From: Steromphala cineraria
Lineage: Eukaryota; Mollusca; Gastropoda; Trochida; Trochidae
Length of the DNA: 64,000 nucleotides
Direction: 5' to 3'
Assembly: GCA_916613615.1 (NCBI GenBank)
Contig: OU744726.1
Coordinates: 60,466,987 to 60,530,986, forward strand
Position numbers and translations under genes: made by a program. The notes beneath the pieces were generated by a model, which saw only the letters and a program-made list of their open reading frames with translations, ran no database searches and was not told where the DNA came from. Within the stretch, counting starts at the first letter, position 1; every line of letters begins with the position of its first letter. Positions 12,046 to 24,200 of this stretch are shown here, one piece after another.

Positions 12046-12804
12046 AGAATGTATATAATCATATTTTTGGAAATTAGATATAAAGTTGATAAAACGTTAT
12101 TTATACAAACCGAGTATAGTATCATGGCGATAGACAGCCTGCATGAGGTCCGCGTGATAATAAGAATCTAACATACGTTTATCGTTCCGACGATTTTCTT
12201 GAATATAAAAACATTCAAGCAATGATTAATTTACTTTTCTTATATCACTGAACATGGGTATGTACTTTGTGCAGACAATCATTGCTCTTAAGACTTCAAC
12301 ATATGTGGTCTAGATTTAAAGTTTAATTACGTTTGACGACATCTTAAGTGTGTTACTGTATATAGATGGCATGTAAGGATCGCTGGTAAAGCTGGTAAAG
12401 GTTTATATTCTTATTTTTGTAATTTGAAACAATTTGCATCATGGTCGAGTTTGTTGCTTAGTTCAATATCATCAGAAAATGTGAACACAATTGCATGAAT
12501 ATTGTACCTACATGGACGTTAAATGAAAGTGTGAGAGTTATTTTGGACGTTTGAATGAAGATAATGAAGATAATCATAACAACCCTGTGTCGCCTAAGCC
12601 GTTCATAAATACATAGATATTTTATTATTTTGGTTCTTCTTATTATCAAATGAGAATATATTTCAGCATCAGGCGATCATCGTTCTGACGATTTTCAAAT
12701 AATAAAAACAAGCCGGTAAAATGCATCTAGCTTTCTGATATCACTGAAATGGGTATGTACTTTGTTTAGACTACAATTATATATCAATTTCACGGTTATT
12801 GTTG
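12046..12804. other. Non-coding, nothing recognised
   Basis: AT-rich. The phrase CACTGAA(C)ATGGGTATGTACTTTG occurs twice (about 12246 and 12744), a small internal duplication. Confidence 0.4.
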
Positions 12805-12955
12805 TATAGAGGATACTAAACGACCTTCCATTTAATACTATTTTTATTAAACGAGTTAATGATTTTGTATAAAACGAGCGAAAGCGAGTTTGATACCAAA
12901 TCATTCACGAGTTTAATAAAAATAGTATTAAATGGAATGAAGTTTAGTATTCTGT
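12805..12955. repeat. Long hairpin with a perfect 27-bp stem
   Basis: 12826-12852 and 12911-12937 are exact reverse complements, beginning TTCCATTTAATACTA. The homology continues imperfectly outward (ATACTAAAC/GTTTAGTAT) and inward (AATGATTTTG/CAAATCATT). The loop contains CGAGCGAAAGCGAG. It is a foldback element of unassigned class. Confidence 0.7.
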
Positions 12956-13046
12956 TTATTACTTGCCCTAAAAATCACGCAAACTTGCCGAAAATGTGCT
13001 AACAGTTCCGCGACTTGGCACCCATTTTGACGAAGCGCTTACATTG

Positions 13047-13078
13047 TGACGTCACAACAGCTCACTTCTGTGACGTCA
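13047..13078. promoter_or_regulatory. Two CRE palindromes (TGACGTCA)
   Basis: TGACGTCA occurs at 13047-13054 and again at 13071-13078, the first inside the longer palindrome TGTGACGTCACA. This is the binding palindrome of CREB/ATF factors. No gene start is visible nearby, so a regulatory role is unproven and the sites may just be part of a repeat. Confidence 0.3.
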
Positions 13079-13226
13079 TACTTGCATTGTAATATTACAC
13101 TAGTTTAATATTGCCGTATAAATATTACACTGTGGTATCTTACACGGGCGTGTAATAAAACATATTACATTACGTTGAGGACGAGTTCGTGTCTGGTTTA
13201 ATCGTCCAACCTGATGGAAGTGTACT

Positions 13227-13571
13227 TTAAAGGGGCAGAAGCATGTTTTTTGATAATTTTATATTTCAAAATGTTCACTAATAATTGTAAGTTAATGCTT
13301 AATGTATTATTTTGACTAAATTTCATTACACAAGCCAATCATCCATATTCAGAGGACAAAGTATGAAGAATCAAATAAAATCCATTGGCGGCCATTTTGT
13401 GTAAACACCTTTAATTCATTTTGCTTAAGAAAAAGGACTCGCATGGCCAAACTTTATGTTATATGTTTGAATTATTACTGCTCAATTGGATTAAAATACA
13501 TCGGAACAATTAATTTTCATTTTCCTGACATCACCTTATATTCCCCCTAAAAACGTGCTACTGCTCTTTAA
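13227..13571 (-). mobile_element. TTAA MITE, reverse copy (F)
   Basis: Starts TTAAAGGGGCAGAAGCATG and ends CGTGCTACTGCTCTTTAA. The internal landmarks are in reverse order, with some small deletions. Confidence 0.85.
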
Positions 13572-15857
13572 AGTTAAACGTGTGCCTCAGAATTGGACCA
13601 AATCGTGCCTCCCATGTTCCAGAGCTCTCTTCCGGACATACAAGTGGACCGGTATAAACAAGCGATTGGTCTGCTTGAGATGGTATATATACACTCATCA
13701 ACATGCTATTGAGGTGATATAAACAAGTCTGGTCAGCGTTGTTCTTGTCTGATTACTGGTTTCCGGGTGTTATGTACATTTGAAATGTACCTCTTGTGGA
13801 AAACCTGTGACACATAGGTGTATAAGTATAATGATAAATGGTCAATTTGTATACATTGAATTCTGAACCCTCCTGTCGTGAAATTCTTAAAACACTTAAA
13901 AGGTCGACCAAAAAGTGTGTTGTTTCTCCTTGTGTGTTTTGTGTAAAAGAACAGTGAATCTTAAACGAGCAGTATGTTTCACACATGTTATTTTATCCTT
14001 AAGATATCCTTTACAAACCTTGAAATTTTGAGCGCCAAAGGTATTTAGACTTACATGATAACACAGCCTTCCTCTAAAGTGAAACGTGTCAAAGGACAAA
14101 GCAAGTCTGTTTGAGAGATTAAACAACCTTTTCTGGTGCATTAATGACAATCGTCGTGATGAACAAGTAGTCTTGTTTCAGAAATCAATCTATAAATGAG
14201 TTGATGAGTTAATGTTCAACTCTGCGTGGGCAATATTTTAGCATTTGAGCCGCGGGATATTAATCTTGTTAAAACATTCCGTCATTGCATCTAGCGAATT
14301 ACACACCTATTTCGTGTCGTGCAAGCACGTTAATTATCCAGTCACAACAGAGCTGATCGAGCTAAGAGCTTAGAACCAAGGGTTCATGCGATTTCTACCG
14401 CTCTTCTGCGCAATGGTTGTACAATCAACTGAACAAGTGTATGTATGTTTATAACGTTTCTGTAAACTTAAGGCATACAATAGCTTGTGGTCAGTTATCA
14501 AGATTGAAAAAATCTCCGCGTTTGATTTATCTTCAAAACTGACGTAATGTCCTCCATCGCTTCAAAAGTCGTCAAGGTTTGGCTGAACTAGACCCAAGTC
14601 AGTAATTCGCTAGATGTAATGACGGATCATTGCAGCTTGTATAACTACGGTTACTTGCTTTTGGAATAAACACAGAGAGAGAGAGATAAAAAAGATTATA
14701 TTGCAGGAGATCAGCAACTAGCACTGCAAGATATTCATGCTTTGTACAAAGTACAATAATTTATTATCAATGTTATTTTGAAATTTATTTTTTGACCAGA
14801 AAATCAAAAATCAAAAGTAATACTCTATTATGGCTTACATATTTTGTTCAATACAGAAATCATAACACTGTTCTTTAAAAATAATTGGAATAATCTTGAT
14901 ATTTTATGATTCTTTACAAAATGTTAAAGTGTCAATGTTTTGAACTTATCGTTGTACAGTCTCCGGTGACGATACAAGATCATTGCCCGTTTTCTACTGT
15001 ATAAAGAGGGTAAATGATAAACGAGAATCTGTCAGCATAAGGACGCGCCATTGTAAAGCAAAAAAGGTTGAATTACGAAACCTTGTTCAGACTTCAAAGC
15101 GGTGTCTCTAGCAGCTGCGTTGATTACTAAACAATGACATTCCAGTCATCATTCTTTGATATTCTAGTTACAAAGAAGAGGCCAAATGTCTCGACGACCA
15201 CGATTCAAGTCATTACACAATTGAGATCTATTTTAGATGAAACGGACATGTTCAAATGTATGTTATCATTCCCCTCAGAGGAATGCTTGCATATTCTGGC
15301 GTCAAGATAGTTTCCTAATTGTCGAAATCGAGGAAGCTTTTTCGACGTAACAACAAGAAATACGGAAGCGTAATTAAGGCTATCCTAATTCAAAATATGA
15401 AAGCGATATAGATAAATACATATCACGACCTTGTGACTCAGATGTAAGGAATCATTGATTGGAATGGAAATTGAACAAGACAGGGAGTGTGAAATGCAAT
15501 TGAACGGATAACTCATCTTTCTTATAATGTAATTTAGAATAAAGATCAGAGTTTTAAGGGCAGAGCAATGTCATACAGTGCAATCTAGTGCGATAAGGCG
15601 TTTGAGGGAATAACATTGATTTCACATTTGTCCTGCAAACCCTTCCTTGATAGTACAGGGAACTGGTCAGCAATCTTTGGTCAAGATATATTGACCGTTA
15701 ATTAAGTACCGGAAGTAGATTGACCAATAAATTGATAAACAGAAAACCATAGATAACTGTGAACAGGAAGGGACATTTTCTTAAATATGGGCAGCAAAAT
15801 TAAACCAGAACGAAGAGTTTAAATTAGATCATAGCCTGAATGACACGTATTGATACA
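13572..15857. other. Non-coding, nothing recognised
   Basis: No exon or element recognised. A short GA microsatellite sits at about 14674-14685. Confidence 0.45.
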
Positions 15858-16207
15858 TTAAAGGGGTAGTAGCACGTTTTTAGGGGGAGTATAAGGTAAT
15901 GTCAGGAAAATTAAAATTAATGGTTCCAATTGAAAGACAATGTATTTAAACTAAATGGAGCAGTAATAGTTCAAATATATAATGTAAAGTTTAGCCATGC
16001 GATTCCTTTTCCTTACACAAAATGAATTAAAGGTGTTCACACAAAATGGCCGTCAGTGGATTTTATGTGAATCTTCATGCTTTGTCCTCTGACTATAGAT
16101 GATTGGCTTGTGTAATGAGATTTTTGACACTGTCAAAATTAGCTTACAATTATCAGTGAAAAATTTGAGATATAAAATGATCAAAACACGTAATACTGCC
16201 CCTTTAA
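15858..16207 (+). mobile_element. TTAA MITE, copy (G)
   Basis: Forward copy, TTAAAGGGGTAGTAGCACG to CCCCTTTAA, with a small deletion near the right end (the ACATTTAGC block is missing). Confidence 0.85.
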
Positions 16208-18696
16208 ATATATTTCTATCTGTTAAGTGTGCCATAAATAGAATGATTCTACACGCGTAAGATCACATACATGTAAAAAGAAGTGCATATTTGTGTACTA
16301 GTTGATCGAGATATTGAGGTAGTACAATGGTTTATACACTCAGTGACAAAAGAAGCGATGCTTTATAAAATGCACGATAGATTAAGCTACGAGTGATGGT
16401 TACGACTGAAACAGGGTTATGTTATGTCTTCAATTGCCAACTGAACTAAATTCCAAAGATATATCTGTTAACGTTTTTGAAAAGCACGCCCTTCAAAAAA
16501 CGTCGTTTAATATTCTCCTTTACTACACGTGATAGGATAGTGAAAATGACCCTCTTGCTACAGACAAAATGCGTGAAAAAATTAATTTCCATCAAGGTTA
16601 ATTAAATTTATATCTCCTTCAATTTATAAGATTTATACATTTTATAATGTTTCAATTCCAATTCCAAAGATTATGTCAAAAAATATATTTGAAAAAGCAG
16701 TTTTAGGACCCTTTGTGTATTTGAACAGTCAAATAATTAAGAGAATGATACTTTAATGATTGAAATTGTGAGTACTTCTTCACAACATATGTGCCTTTTC
16801 ATGGATTAATAGTCGCATATTATATACGACAGGATTTTGTTTTGTACATTTTTGAAAAGTTGGTATCTTTTCTTTTGCCCCCGAGTGTATGTGACACATT
16901 TGTGAGGTCACATGTGACGCGATAGTGATATGCCAAAGCAAGGGATCAACATGTAAATGCTATATTTAAGACATTTCATGATGAAAAACTTATCATAAAA
17001 TCAATTTAGAACATACCGAATATACAAATAAAGAATCGAATTTATGAAAATTTGGGTCAACTACACAGTCATGTAGTATTGAATATTTGCCACAGTACAT
17101 TATTGAAATTACCTTCCGAATGAGTTTGTGCCCAATCAGACTCCAATCAAACATACTATATACATGTCATGTCTTGTCGTGCACGTGCTACAAAACAAAT
17201 TTAAATGCAAGTGAAGGAACACTCCCGCAAGATTTAAAGCTAGGGGTTAAACGATATCGAACAAATCATTCCATAATTGTTTGCCATGCAAACTACTCTC
17301 TTCGTAACTGCCAATCAGGAGCGAAATGGACGGCGGTTTCACGGGGGAATTAACATCGTTGTCAGTAGCACTTTGAAGAATGTTTATTTCACTGAGAGTG
17401 ACAGGAGTCAAGCACAACTCATTGTCTTCCCGTTCATTATCAAGCCACAATGCAGGAGCAAGTTCTCCCGACCGGCACCCATTGCCCGCATTGCTGATCC
17501 AGTACAGGTCTCTCAATCACTTGGCTGTATTAAGCCATAAATTACGGCAATTTATCCTGCGACCGCGCTACCACCTCTGATAACTTATATTATTGCTAGA
17601 GTCGAGGATGCTTTTGTCGTTTATTGACTTAAATCATGCGTCCTGGTATCCAGGGATATAAAACCGATCGTCCTCATAATTTCGATCCCTGCTCCGGAAC
17701 TAAATGAACTTCGTCCAAGGCAATAACACAGCGTAAAGACAGGAAACAATGCCGTCAAAAAAGTAATAGCCGGCTAATTTGTGACCATTCCTATCCCTTA
17801 GAGGCTGTGACCCTCCCACTATCCGCGGCTCCCCAGTATCTAGTTGGAAATAGACCGCTTCCATTCCTGTGTAATAAAGAGACACATCCTTTGAAGATTC
17901 CCGATACTTGAAGACCTACAATCACGCACTCCGAGATCTCGCGAGATTTCGCGTTGCATGTCTGAGGTAATAAACTATTCCCCTGAAGACTGGCTCAGTC
18001 TCCCCTAGTCACCATCAGTGTTCATGATCGCATGTATTTCCGAAGATTTTGCCGAAAACAAGTAACTTTTTTCAATAAGATAAAACCTTGCACGATAACA
18101 ATTTACATGTGTTTTTTTCCCTCCAAGGGTTACACATTTCCATCAGACCAATGTCAATAGTTTTTGACACACAAGAAATATATCCAATGATGCTTTTGCT
18201 AAAAAACGTGTTGTCGCCATTACTCAATTTGATAAAAGAAATACATATTATGAAATGCTATGATGCTTCTGAAGTGTCCCATTGCACGGAATAATTGATG
18301 GAAAGACGGCGCACAAATTGGTAAAGTCTACAAAGAAAAATAGCATTGGGGAAAAATTACTAATGTTAAGTTAAATTGTTACAATGTTGTGTCACGAGGT
18401 AACGATTAACATACTTTTATTGACTATAATTGTTTTAATTAAGCATTACAAAGATTAAAAGTAACCAACTGTAATGACCAAACAGAGAAAATAACGTGAA
18501 ACAGTCTTAGTTACAGGAATACAAAAGGATAAGGATTAAGCATTCGTCATCATAATAATATGTACACATTTCCTAACTATTGGTCAAAATGTTATATATA
18601 ATCTGAAATTGCAAATTATAAAAGTAACCAGATGAATAGTGGTCTCAGATAGATGGGAACAAACATCATAAGGACATATTTTTCAGCATTTGTCAT
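16208..18696. other. Non-coding, nothing firmly recognised
   Basis: Around 17.2-17.9 kb the base composition is less AT-rich and frames are open on both strands (17247-17516 minus, 17277-17540 plus, 17700-17885 minus), but none shows a domain I recognise. A 12-bp palindrome ATCTCGCGAGAT lies at 17936-17947. Confidence 0.4.
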
Positions 18697-18705
18697 CAAG
18701 AAAAT

Positions 18706-18958
18706 CAGTATAAGTAAACCTAGCCTCAATATGATGCGATTCCCTCCTATACTGAGTCTAGAAAGGCCTAGTAGATGGTCGCGTCAGCCCACGTGTCGAA
18801 TTGACCAATCAGAATTCATCTTACCAAGCCACAATAGTCTGCCTTCGCACATATAACGTTGGCGGGTCATAGGTCGCAGAAAGGTAGGCTGACGAGGCCT
18901 TGCTAGACTCAGTATAGGAGTGAAACGGATAATATTGAGGCTAGGTTTACTTAGACTG
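18706..18958. mobile_element. Mutator-like MITE with 9-bp target duplication
   Basis: The long terminal repeats run from CAGTATAAGTAAACCTAGCC to GGCTAGGTTTACTTAGACTG. They continue inward through CTCAATAT/ATATTGAG and CCTATACTGAGTCTAG/CTAGACTCAGTATAGG. The flanks CAAGAAAAT (18697-18705) and CAGGAAAAT (18959-18967) look like a 9-bp duplication with one change. There is no open frame. It is the same family as 8117-8197. Confidence 0.7.
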
Positions 18959-18967
18959 CAGGAAAAT

Positions 18968-19959
18968 ATTCATTTTCTGTTGTTGCTCACGTTATCAACA
19001 ATAAAACAATGTAAACTGTAGCAGTAGCCAACTGTATTGACCTGAACAAAGAAATCAGGTATCAGATTACGTGAAAAAATAGTCTTGGTTAGATGGATAC
19101 AAAGGAATTAACAATGAAGCCGCTCGGCGTGGCAAATTAGAGAAACATTGTTCAATGGTATTCACCTAATCTCCGTCTGAGACCCTAGGAGGCCCTGAGA
19201 GCGACACAGGCTTTTTGTTAGACTCATTTCAAAGCCTTGCTGCCATTTAGTGACAATGAGCCAAATTACGATATTATCTACAAGGGAACAAAACGTACTA
19301 GTGATACCATTAGCACCGACACAATAATATATCCTCCCTTTGAAACCGACTCTAACTTGAGTATTCAAATAGTTGAAATTCCGCCCACGGTTCTAAAGCT
19401 GTGGCCAGGCTAACATCAGTCTAAGTGAAATATGGGGAAGTATCACATTAATGCCAGGGGGAATCCATGTGACAGAAAGGATATCCAGGAAAATTCCATA
19501 CTGCTTTGGGGATATTGGTGCATGACTTTTTATTCACGTATTTCTTAGGGTGAAGGCTGATAGAATGCAGACGTATCAAGTTGAAGCTACAGACGAATAA
19601 ACAAATAAGCAACCCGAGAAAAACATATGTAATCGGATCTCATTGATGAATGTTTCGTAATAAAATCAAGGGGCACAGAATACTGAATGTACATTCATAA
19701 ATGAAATGAAGTGCCATGTTACTAGGCGAATAATCCCAATCTCAGACGTTAACATAAAACAGTGTCGTTGTTTATTGAATAATATTATATTATGCACAAT
19801 TCGACTCTTTATGGCGGAAAGATTTTCTGCGTAACGCTGCTTCTTCTATATCACCGAAACCAACAGGGAAAACTCTAAACACCACTGTGGCAACCCTTTG
19901 GAGGGAAATCTAGGAAGCGAAGAACAGCTTACATAATGGCTGGTAACACGCTTTTATGT
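18968..19959. other. Non-coding, nothing recognised
   Basis: A short minus-strand frame at 19162-19368 has no recognisable domain. No repeats were recognised. Confidence 0.4.
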
Positions 19960-20975
19960 TAACGTAGCATTGCAACCATATTTTGAAGAATAAACATATC
20001 TGATTAAAACCCCGATCTCCTGTTCAAGACTCAAGCATGCTAACCTCCAAGCCAACCTACTCTTTATATCCTGTATGTTACGTCAACGTAGCATTTATAC
20101 CATGTGTTGGAGAATAAACATTTCTGATTCAAACACGGATTTCCTGAACGTAGCATTTATACCATTTCTGGAGAATAAACATCTCTGGTTCAAACATGAA
20201 TCTCCTGGTCAAGAGTCGAACGTAGCATTTATACCATATTTTGGAGAATAAACATCTCTGATTCAAACACGGATTTCCTGAACGTAGCATTTATACCATT
20301 TTTGGAGAATAAACATCTCTGATTCAAACATGAATCTCCTGGTCAAGAGTCGAACGTAGCATTTATACCATATTTTGGAGAATAAACATCTCTGATTCAA
20401 ACACGGATTTCCTGAACGTAGCATTTATACCATTTTTGGAGAATAAACATTTCTTATTCAAACACGGATCTCTCGAAGGTCGCATTTATACCATATGTTG
20501 GAGAATTAACATCTCTGATTCAAACACGGATCTCTCGAAGGTCGCATTTATACCATATGTTGGATCTCCTGGTCAAGAGTCGTACGTAGCATTTATTTCA
20601 TATTTTGGAGAATAAACATCTCTGATTCAAACACAGATCTCCTGGTTAAGAGCCGTACGTAGCATTTATACCATATTTTGGAGAATAAACAACTCTGATT
20701 CAAACACGTATCTCCGGAACGTAGTATTTACACCATATTTTGGAGAATAAACTTCTTTGATTCAAACACGGATCTCCTGGTCTAGAGTCGTACGTAGTAT
20801 TAATACCATATTAAGAGAATAAACATCTCTGATTCAAATACGGATCTCCTGGTTAAGAGTCGTACGTAGCACTTATACCATATTTTGAAGAATAAACATC
20901 TCTGATTCAAACTCGAATCTCCTGGTCTAGAGTCGAACTTAGCATTTATACCATATTTTGAAAAATAACCATCTG
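19960..20975 (+). repeat. Minisatellite array, about 15 units of 62-74 bp
   Basis: The unit is built from ACGTAGCATTTATACCATA, TTTTGGAGAATAAACATC, TCTGATTCAAACACGGATC and, in the longer form only, TCCTGGTCAAGAGTCG. Long and short forms alternate in the middle of the array. The block GCTAACCTCCAAGCC...TGTATGTTA near 20040-20080 recurs in altered form at about 21003-21050, so the array is bracketed by a related flank. There is no coding capacity. Confidence 0.85.
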
Positions 20976-21050
20976 GTTCTAACACGGTCCAGATTCGAAT
21001 ATGCTAACCCCCAAGCCTACTTACTTTCTAAACTCGTGTATGTTAGTAAG

Positions 21051-22698
21051 AGGAGACTGTTATCTAATGCCTGAACTAATTGTCCTACTTCTCCAGCAAA
21101 TTCATTAATTTCTTTATCATAGCATATTGATTTAATAAAAACAATGATTCTGGACATACAAGCCGTATCTAAATCTAATATAAATGTTGAGCTAACAACA
21201 ATTTCAAAACGAACACATGTACATGATTGACTTACAGTTCAGAGGTTGTCAAAAAGATTATATGTATTTACAGAAGCAAAGGCAGATGCTGGTCAATTTT
21301 CAACAGGTGACACGTATATGTTCATAATTATCTTTATCAGCAAAATGTGGACATTTATACCTTTCCAGAACATTTGCTTTGGGTCAAAGATTTTGATTGA
21401 CGACAAGTAACGATTTCGATTAAAGAATAACTTATTAATCGTTCTCGTTATCATTGCATTGACTAAAAACGTAAAGAAGTACTAATTGTCCATGCCATAT
21501 ATTAGGATAGTAACACAATCACGAACAAATCGGGCTAAGGACTGTATAATCATAATCTATAATTGTTCCCTATATAACTCTTAGCATCTCTTATTTCCGC
21601 CCACGAGCCCAGTAATTCGATACAATGCAGGTATTTATTTCGATGTGATGTTTAGGCATAACCAACAACGTGTATTGGATAATTACTTTTCAAATTTAGA
21701 TTTACTTCCTGGAGACGTTATAGTCACTTTGACTACCTACTGTGAAAAAGAAGAGATTCCTACTACATTTTATGCGTTTTATTACAAAACATGCTTCCAG
21801 GAGAGCTTGGAAATTGGATGATATGAAGTCCTATGACTCTCAACACGAACTGAACAATGATGTTGTCCCTGTTCCGATGTTTTTTCATAATTGAGTTACC
21901 TAAATATTGTACCATACTAGTGCATAGCCCCTCGTTGAATTAATCCGATATTATCAATTATTAAATTAGTGATTAGATATGGAAACATGTTTTTTCCAGC
22001 TAAAAAATAACCATAATATGACAGTTCCTAGAGTTCTCACGCACTCTACGTTAATTACACACGTGTGTGTTCGCACATTATTTTAATAACAACTCTTAAG
22101 CTTTTTGATAATTGTTTCAAATTTCGAAAATATCGACTGTGCACTTGCAGTAATATTCAATAAGTGTTGGAAAATTGCTAACTTTAAAAGAAAACACATT
22201 TACCACAAAGCCCATTTTATTACTAAGAGGTGCTTAAAGATTTTAATTCAATTAAAAGCACACCGATTTGTGTATGACAAAACGTTTTCTTTTGTTTTCA
22301 AGGCAGTTTGAAATTGAAATATTTAATTCTTATTATAAAGCCCGACTGTTGTAATTGGATTTCAAGATGTAAATTCAAAATCAATGTGTAAAACGACATG
22401 GTCAAAACCTTTAAGTCATATTACGTTGGTAGTAAGGATAGGTATCCTTCCAAATGTCATTAATTTAATTTAATTAATTTAATTAATCGCGATTTGCAAA
22501 ATATATGGCAATATATTGAAACTTTTCAAATTTAAGATTATGCATGCTACATGTATAATAAATTCATAAAAGCTACAAGTACAGCAATAATTGCTAAGTT
22601 TTCTAAGGGGAAAGGGGGATGAGAGTTTAAATACTTCTGCGTCGTTTTTCTTACATATGTTCTCACTTAACGAACACTTTTATGTATTAAAAGGTACT
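21051..22698. other. Non-coding, nothing recognised
   Basis: AT-rich. A small TTAATTTAATTAATTT tract lies near 22460. The 68-codon plus frame at 22105 is unremarkable. Confidence 0.45.
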
Positions 22699-23062
22699 TT
22701 AAAGGGGCAGTAGCACGTTTTTTGATAATTTTATATTTTAAAAATTGCACTTATAATTGTAAGTAAATGCCTAATGTATTATATTGACAGTGTCAACAAT
22801 CACATTACACAAGCCAATCACCCATAGTCAGAGGACAAAGTATTAGGATTCACATAAAATCCATTGGCGGCCATTTTTGTGTGAACACCTTTAATTCATT
22901 TTTGTAAGAAAAAGGAATCGCATGGCTGAACCTTACGTTATAAATTAGAATTTTTACTGCTCCATTTAGTTTAAATACATTGTCTTTCAATTGGAACCAT
23001 TAATTTTCATTTTCCTGACATCACCTTATATTCCCACTAAAAACGTGCTACTGCCCCTTTAA
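22699..23062 (-). mobile_element. TTAA MITE, full-length reverse copy (H)
   Basis: Both terminal repeats and flanking TTAA are intact. It is one of the best-preserved reverse copies. Confidence 0.88.
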
Positions 23063-23750
23063 GGTGTCGTATTTTTCTTCAATGTTAGACGGATATTGTT
23101 CATTTTGAAACGACCGATACATTTTTGTTGTTAGAAAGTGTGTACCGATACGTTAAATGTCGTGTCTGTACTGCAATATATCGATGTATCGATAATACCG
23201 CATCTAAATTTGGCAACATTGCTAAGATAGTCAACGCTAGCAATGGTGATTTGCATTTTTCTGTATCTCGAACGATGGTAGCATGCTGGTACATGAAGTT
23301 CAATTGCTCGAGTACTGCACTAATCCAACCAGTCTTGTTGTAAAACAGTATCATATCCTTGTGTATTTAGGCAATTGATTGAATTACAACAAGGCTCTAG
23401 GCACGGAAGAATAAGACAAACTGGCGGATTCTTCGTTTCTTTAACGTCCTGTGACTTACAATGAGAGACAGGTATATTACACACCCCTTGCTAATCAACA
23501 AGCTAGTTCCCATCATAAATCCATGCTTTGCACACAGCAACGAGAAACAAACATGCAATTGACAATGTAAATTGCAGATACCAAGAAGTTGTCTTGGCTT
23601 CCTTCTGAGAGACAAGAGACCTTGACAAACATTTCATAGTTTATAAAGTCCTCTTGAGAGCAGAGCAAACAATCCTAAACCTTGGCATATCCGATAATCC
23701 TATTTTATTACGTCCGTTTAGTAGCACATGACTCCCACCATGAGACGGCT
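23063..23750. other. Non-coding, nothing recognised
   Basis: Overlapping frames on both strands at 23100-23354 have no recognisable domain. Confidence 0.4.
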
Positions 23751-23782
23751 GGATCACGTGACGAATGGATCACGTGACGTCA
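23751..23782. promoter_or_regulatory. Tandem E-boxes (TCACGTGA) and an overlapping CRE
   Basis: A 16-bp unit GGATCACGTGACG... is repeated twice (23751 and 23767). Each copy holds the palindrome TCACGTGA, the type of site bound by MITF/TFE/USF-class bHLH-ZIP factors. The second copy overlaps a perfect CRE, TGACGTCA (23775-23782). No transcript start can be placed next to it, so a regulatory role is only suggested. Confidence 0.3.
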
Positions 23783-23911
23783 GTGTCCGACAAAATCATT
23801 AATGATAAATGTTGAGCTCAGCATATCATTAAATTAAGCAAGTATGCCTTATAAAACTTCGAACGTTTAGATTAAATACTGTTATAAGACGGAAAAGACG
23901 TGTTCTCTATA

Positions 23912-24200
23912 TTAAAGGGGCAGTAGCACGTTTTTAGGAGGAATATAAGGTGATATCAGGAAAATGAAAATTAATGGTTCCAATTGAAAGAAAATGTATT
24001 TAAACAAAGTGGAGCAGGAAAAATTCAAGTATATAACGTAAAGTTAAGCCTTGCGATTTCTGTTTCTCACACAAAATGAATTAAAGGTGTTCACACAAAA
24101 TGGTCGCCAATGGATTTTATGTAAATCTTCATACTTTGTTCTCTGACTATGGATGATTGGCTTGTGTAATGAGATTTTTGACACTGTCACAATAATACAC
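23912..24200 (+). mobile_element. TTAA MITE, 5' part of a split copy (I)
   Basis: Forward copy from TTAAAGGGGCAGTAGCACG to GACACTGTCACAATAATACA, where it is interrupted by the insertion that follows. The remainder resumes at about 25511. Confidence 0.85.

Noticed and set aside
11766..12125. 119-codon minus and 79-codon plus frames
   Set aside because: Both fall within a partial copy of a non-coding inverted-repeat element and read through the G16 tract.
17247..17885. Open frames on both strands suggesting an exon
   Set aside because: Frames overlap in opposite directions, no domain or convincing splice sites were recognised, and composition alone is not enough.
19960..20975. CRISPR-like repeat array
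   Set aside because: Units are contiguous and diverged with no unique spacers, and the genome is animal; it is a minisatellite.
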